Shown here piece by piece: positions 34,901 through 38,212 of a stretch of 38,212 bases of DNA. The translations under genes and the position numbers were made by a program. Under the pieces are notes generated by a model. That model saw only the letters and a list, made by a program, of their open reading frames with translations, ran no database searches and was not told where the DNA came from. Position 1 is the stretch's first letter, and every line of letters begins with the position of its first letter. Source of the DNA: Flavobacteriales bacterium UBA1958 (lineage in GTDB: Bacteria > Bacteroidota > Bacteroidia > Flavobacteriales_D > Sanyastnellaceae); contig DDEI01000033.1 of NCBI GenBank assembly GCA_002336675.1, positions 15,579 through 53,790 on the forward strand, written 5' to 3'.

Positions 34901-35794
34901 ATGATCACAAATCAGATAGATGCCCTGATATCTTTAATTGAAGACCCTGATGAAATAATATTCTCTCAGGTGAAATGCGAAATTAAGAATTATGGTGCTG
35001 ATGTAATTCCTAAGCTCCAAGAGGAGAGAGATTCTTCCAGTTTTGGTCCTTTATACATAGATAGAATAGAACAGCTTATTCAGTCTATTCAGTTAGAATC
35101 GATTTCGGAAAAAATGAAGGAGTGGCATGCTTCAGGAGAAAAAGATCTTCTGGAAGGCGCTCTTTTAATTAATCAGTTTCAATATCCCTCTTGTAATACT
35201 GACCATATCAGAAAAGAGATTACCAGAATTAGGCAAGATGTCTGGTTAGAGTTAAATGATAACCTTACAGGCTTTGAGAAGGTAAGAATTATAAACCATA
35301 TTCTTTTTAATGTGCATGGTTTTAGCGGAAATAAATCAAATTACACCTCTCCTAATAATTCGTTTTTAGGTGATGTGTTAAATAGTAAAAAAGGAAGTCC
35401 TCTCTCTCTTGCCATTATATATCAAGTGCTGGCCAATAGCTTAGATATTCCTATATATGGAGTTAACTTACCAAACCACTTTATACTATGCTATATGGAT
35501 GAGCATGGAATAGCTTCCATGCTAGACGAGACTGTAGCGGAGAATGGCATCTTATTTTACATAAACCCATTCTCTGATGGAACTGTAATTCACAAAAATG
35601 AAATAGATGAATTCTTATTTCATTTGAATCTACCTGAAAAAGTTAAGTTCTATAAACCATGTGATAATAGTGATATCATAAGTCGTCTGATAAATAATCT
35701 CATTTTTGGTTTTCAAGAAAACGGAGACGAACTTAAAGTAGCAGGATTAAGAGAATTGCAGAACGTTTTCGCAAGGATTAAGACGAATAGCTAA
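34901..35794 (+). CDS. SirB1-like transglutaminase-fold protein
   Basis: A 297-residue cytoplasmic protein. The core LTGFEKVRIINHILFNVHGFSGN... then GSPLSLAIIYQVLANSLDIPIYGVNLPNHFILCY matches the Transglut_core2/SirB1 family (PF13369). The strand where transglutaminases have a catalytic cysteine (GSPLSLA) has none, as in other SirB1 proteins, so it is unlikely to be a classical transglutaminase. Function is unknown; SirB1 homologues sit near release-factor genes in some bacteria, but not here. It converges on the phosphoglycosyl transferase gene and overlaps it by four bases. Confidence 0.82.
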   Translation: MITNQIDALISLIEDPDEIIFSQVKCEIKNYGADVIPKLQEERDSSSFGPLYIDRIEQLIQSIQLESISEKMKEWHASGEKDLLEGALLINQFQYPSCNTDHIRKEITRIRQDVWLELNDNLTGFEKVRIINHILFNVHGFSGNKSNYTSPNNSFLGDVLNSKKGSPLSLAIIYQVLANSLDIPIYGVNLPNHFILCYMDEHGIASMLDETVAENGILFYINPFSDGTVIHKNEIDEFLFHLNLPEKVKFYKPCDNSDIISRLINNLIFGFQENGDELKVAGLRELQNVFARIKTNS

Positions 35795-36375
35795 CAAAAT
35801 ATTTTCTTAATGGTGGTAATAATAATCGAAATATCATAACCGAAACTTCTTTTTTCTAGATACATTAAATTCAGCTTTATTTTTTCTGGAAGGATTTTAG
35901 TTATATAAGTAAGCTCAGGATTTGAAGTGCTTTTTAGTAATGCACTTTCCTGAGAATAATTAAGAGAGTCTAGTCCCGTTAATCCAGGCTTTATGGATAC
36001 TATTTTTTTTTCTTCTGTGGTATACAACTCTACGTACTTTCTGACTTCAGGTCTTGGGCCTACGAAACTCATTTGGCCTAAAAAAATATTTAAGAGTTGA
36101 GGCAGCTCGTCTAATTTATACTTTCTAAGAAAATTTCCTACACCAGTAATTCTTGGGTCTTTGTCCAAGGTTATCTGCAGCCCTTTTGAGTTTGTTCTCA
36201 TAGTTCTAAATTTTATTAATTTAAAAGCATGACCCCCTTTTCCTATTCTTTCTTGGAAGTAAAAAATGGGAAAACCAGAATTTAGGATAATTAATAAACT
36301 TATTAGAAGTAAAAGAGGGCTTAGGAAATACATGCCTAATGCACTCATAATTATATCAAAACCACGCTTAAGCAT
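35791..36375 (-). CDS. Phosphoglycosyl transferase (bacterial sugar transferase, PglC/WcaJ-type)
   Basis: A 194-residue monotopic membrane enzyme that moves a sugar-1-phosphate from a nucleotide sugar onto undecaprenyl phosphate, the first step of glycan assembly. One re-entrant membrane helix lies near residues 10-32 (GMYFLSPLLLLISLLIILN). Family blocks are RIGKGGHAFKLIKFRTM, RITGVGNFLRKYKLDELPQL (with the catalytic Asp-Glu pair) and GQMSFVGPRPEV. Length matches the short PglC class rather than the WbaP class. It overlaps the upstream aminotransferase by eight bases, and converges with the SirB1-like gene. Confidence 0.92.
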   Translation of the reverse strand: MLKRGFDIIMSALGMYFLSPLLLLISLLIILNSGFPIFYFQERIGKGGHAFKLIKFRTMRTNSKGLQITLDKDPRITGVGNFLRKYKLDELPQLLNIFLGQMSFVGPRPEVRKYVELYTTEEKKIVSIKPGLTGLDSLNYSQESALLKSTSNPELTYITKILPEKIKLNLMYLEKRSFGYDISIIITTIKKIFC

Positions 36376-37579
36376 TTATAATATCGTTAATCACGTGTTT
36401 AACATTCTGAATAATATAGCTGACCTGTTCATTCGTTAGGTCATAAAATACAGGTAAGGAAATTTCAGTGGAGTAGGAGTTTATTGCATTTGGATAGTCA
36501 TCTATGTGATATCCTTTCTCTTTATAGAAAGTGAAGAAAGGCAGTGGCATAAAGTGAACATTTGTACTAATCCCTTTATCTCTTAATAGGGTGATCACTA
36601 CATCTCTTTGAGTGTCTGTGGCGCCATTTATTCTTATTTGGAATAAATGGTAGGATGTTTCTTTAGTCTTTGTAATCATAGGAGGCTCTATATACCAAGC
36701 CTCTTCCTTAAAACCATCGTGATACGAATTACAGATGCTTTTTCTTTTCACTAAGGTCTCAGATTCATATCTGTCCAATTCTATTTGGCCTATAGCTCCT
36801 TGAAGATCTGTCATATTACATTTATATCCTGCATGAATAATATCATATTTCCAGCTTCCTGAATTTGTTTTGGATAAGGCATCTTTTGTTTGTCCATGCA
36901 GAGAATAAATATTAAGATCATTATAAAGTTGTTCACTATCGAAGTTCTCTGGAAGATTAAAGCCCAAAGCACCGCCTTCTGCTGTTGTAAGGTTTTTTAC
37001 CGCATGAAAGCTAAAGCAGCTTACATCGGAGTAGACAGCAGCTGGTCTTTCATTTATAGTAGCTCCTAAGCTATGTGCTGCGTCAGAGAAGAGTAGAATC
37101 CTATTCAGTTTCTTCTCGTTATCATTTTTTGGAATAAATAGTGGGTATTTTCTAAGAATTACCTCTTTTATGGCCTCATAGTCACAAGGGAACCCGCCTA
37201 TGTCTACAGGCATTATTACCTTGGTTTTTGAGGTGATTTTCTTCTCTAAGTCCTCTAAATCAATATTAAATTTCCCTTTCTCAGAATCTACTAGAATAGG
37301 AGTGGCACCGAGGTGAAAAATGATATTTGCGGATGCGGCATAGGTATAGGCAGGAACGAGCACTTCGTCACCCTCTGAAATTCCATACCATCGTAAAAAA
37401 AGTTCTGCGGCATTGGTCCATGAGTTCAGACAAATAACTCTTGAGACTTGAATATATTCCGCTATATTTTTTTCGAATTGTTTCGTCACTGGGCCTGTAG
37501 TTATCCATCCAGATTTAAGCACGTTGGTTACCGCTTCTATGGTCAGGTTATCTATTCGAGGTGGTGAAAAAGGGATCAT
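36368..37579 (-). CDS. DegT/DnrJ/EryC1/StrS sugar aminotransferase
   Basis: A 403-residue PLP-dependent aminotransferase that makes amino sugars on nucleotide carriers (PglE, ArnB and RffA are family members). The PLP lysine is K195 in SFHAVKNLTTAEGG, and the ring-contact aspartate is in FSDAAHSLGA about 25 residues earlier. GDEVLVPAYTYAASANII and SGWITTGPVTKQFE are family blocks. The gene probably supplies the amino sugar used by the phosphoglycosyl transferase, which it overlaps by eight bases. The start at 37579 is an ATG with the canonical MIPFSPPRID start. Confidence 0.93.
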   Translation of the reverse strand: MIPFSPPRIDNLTIEAVTNVLKSGWITTGPVTKQFEKNIAEYIQVSRVICLNSWTNAAELFLRWYGISEGDEVLVPAYTYAASANIIFHLGATPILVDSEKGKFNIDLEDLEKKITSKTKVIMPVDIGGFPCDYEAIKEVILRKYPLFIPKNDNEKKLNRILLFSDAAHSLGATINERPAAVYSDVSCFSFHAVKNLTTAEGGALGFNLPENFDSEQLYNDLNIYSLHGQTKDALSKTNSGSWKYDIIHAGYKCNMTDLQGAIGQIELDRYESETLVKRKSICNSYHDGFKEEAWYIEPPMITKTKETSYHLFQIRINGATDTQRDVVITLLRDKGISTNVHFMPLPFFTFYKEKGYHIDDYPNAINSYSTEISLPVFYDLTNEQVSYIIQNVKHVINDIINA

Positions 37580-37639
37580 TATTAAGAATGTGATTTTAAA
37601 AACGTAAAATTAAGCATTCAATTTCGAGTGTATTCAAAT

Positions 37640-37647
37640 TACCTTTG
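37640..37647 (+). promoter_or_regulatory. -7 element for the pterin dehydratase gene
   Basis: TACCTTTG matches TAnnTTTG exactly, 16 bases before the ATG at 37664. No clear TTG is present at -33. A 6-bp inverted repeat TTCAAA/TTTGAA overlaps it. Confidence 0.45.
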
Positions 37648-37663
37648 AATAAACAGTTTCATT

Positions 37664-37915
37664 ATGTGGCAAGAAATCGATAACAAGTTAGTACGTCAGT
37701 TTAAGTTCAAAGATTTTCAGGAAGCATTTACTTTTATGACTAGGGTAGCTCTCATTTCTGAAAAGTCTAATCATCACCCAGAATGGCATAATGACTATAA
37801 TGTAGTAACCATAGAATTATGTACACACGATTCTGAAAACAGCGTTACAGAGAGGGATAGAGTTTTAGCAGGAGAGATAAATGGAATACTTGGAGAGGAC
37901 TCAGAACTGTTCTAA
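37664..37915 (+). CDS. 4a-hydroxytetrahydrobiopterin dehydratase (pterin-4-alpha-carbinolamine dehydratase)
   Basis: An 83-residue enzyme that dehydrates 4a-hydroxytetrahydropterin during recycling of the pterin cofactor of aromatic amino acid hydroxylases. The catalytic set is present: H37-H38-P39-E40-W41 and T54-H55-D56, with V-x-I-x-L between. Length is short but normal for the minimal family. It is monocistronic and followed at once by a strong hairpin. No phenylalanine hydroxylase is seen in the window, so the cofactor partner lies elsewhere or is different. Confidence 0.9.
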   Translation: MWQEIDNKLVRQFKFKDFQEAFTFMTRVALISEKSNHHPEWHNDYNVVTIELCTHDSENSVTERDRVLAGEINGILGEDSELF

Positions 37916-37916
37916 A

Positions 37917-37949
37917 TAAAAAAACCGTCTTAGCCGAAGCTAAGACGGT
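37917..37949 (-). terminator. Strong hairpin terminator, shared by two convergent genes
   Basis: Perfect 11-bp stem ACCGTCTTAGC (37924-37934) and GCTAAGACGGT (37939-37949) with a CGAA tetraloop. On the minus strand seven T follow, so it ends the DUF1573 gene; on the + strand it sits directly at the pterin dehydratase stop without a long T run. Confidence 0.9.
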
Positions 37950-37978
37950 CTGCACAATCTTTTGAGATTGAATAAAGC

Positions 37979-38212
37979 CTACTGAGCTTCCTCTTCTTCC
38001 TTTGGTTGTACTTTTGCCTTTATCTTTAATTTTGTATCTCTAGGCTCAGTGTTAGCAGTTAAAGTAACTACTTGAGTAATATCTTTTCCGGCTTGAGAGG
38101 GTTTAGGTTTGAATGTAACCTCTATTTCTCCTGATTCACCAGGCATAATAGGATCTTCTGGTTTCTTTGGTACAGTGCAAGAACAGCTTCCTTTTGTTTT
38201 CTCGATAACCAA
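37979..38212 (-). CDS. DUF1573 domain protein, C-terminal part only
   Basis: The visible 77 residues are the end of a longer protein whose start lies beyond the window; the methionine at the window edge is not its start. The sequence TKGSCSCTVP, then PIMPGESGEIEVTFKP, then VTLTANTEP matches the DUF1573 immunoglobulin-like domain common in secreted Bacteroidota proteins. The tail is acidic (KEEEEAQ). The minus-strand terminator at 37917 follows. Function unknown. Confidence 0.85.
   Translation of the reverse strand: MVIEKTKGSCSCTVPKKPEDPIMPGESGEIEVTFKPKPSQAGKDITQVVTLTANTEPRDTKLKIKAKVQPKEEEEAQ

Noticed and set aside
35390..35480. Active transglutaminase site in the SirB1-like protein
   Set aside because: The position of the catalytic cysteine is occupied by other residues, as is usual in this family.
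1..38212. Mobile elements, CRISPR arrays, prophage or defence genes
   Set aside because: No transposase, integrase, phage or cas gene, and no direct-repeat array or insertion-type repeats were seen on either strand.

Overview
The window looks like a chromosomal segment of a low-GC Bacteroidota bacterium, most likely a marine-type member of the class Flavobacteriia. The evidence is: a PorP/SprF-like protein beside a protein with a type B type IX secretion (T9SS) C-terminal domain; a large exported protein with a type A T9SS C-terminal domain; Bacteroidota-type promoters (TTG, about 18-20 nt, then TAnnTTTG); almost no Shine-Dalgarno sequences; a DUF5117/DUF4953-type metalloprotease; and DUF4369/TlpA-like and DUF1573 proteins. 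There is no phage, transposon, integron or CRISPR array.

Layout. 202-2796: exported zinc metalloprotease. 6938-2873 (minus): a glycan operon of glycosyltransferase, asparagine-synthase-like enzyme and flippase, joined by one-base stop/start overlaps. 7291-7365: tRNA-His(GTG) with its own promoter and terminator. 7433-10090 (minus): a possible broken small ORF, a DinB-fold protein, an outer-membrane-like protein and a cyclophilin lipoprotein. 10166-16040: a DNA-maintenance and stress stretch with a DEDDh exonuclease/GIY-YIG fusion, a small conserved-looking protein, an ECF sigma factor with a rare strong Shine-Dalgarno, UvrA, and an MsrB lipoprotein. 20921-16057 (minus): a T9SS cassette of a SprB-repeat protein with a type B sorting domain, a PorP/SprF-like partner and a small secreted protein resembling the N-terminal domain of the first. 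21074-21606: a decayed secreted-protein gene. 21739-27993: a tight operon icmF-truA-ABC exporter-hotdog thioesterase. 28093-32172: a 1359-residue T9SS cargo with Asp-box repeats. 33727-32276 (minus): a TlpA-like thioredoxin lipid/periplasm-side protein. 33939-35794: a nucleoside phosphorylase and a SirB1-like protein. 37579-35791 (minus): an aminotransferase and phosphoglycosyl transferase pair for nucleotide-sugar-linked glycan initiation. 37664-37915: pterin carbinolamine dehydratase. 37979-38212 (minus): the C-terminal end of a DUF1573 protein cut by the window edge.

Most genes are ordinary housekeeping or envelope genes of this phylum. I found no clearly new multi-gene system. The observations most worth following up are the strong Shine-Dalgarno and palindromic leader of the ECF sigma gene, the three-gene T9SS cassette in which two secreted products share a domain, the glutaminase-dead asparagine-synthase homologue in a glycan operon, the multiply frameshifted secreted-protein remnant upstream of icmF, and an amber-interrupted small ORF after the dinB-like gene.
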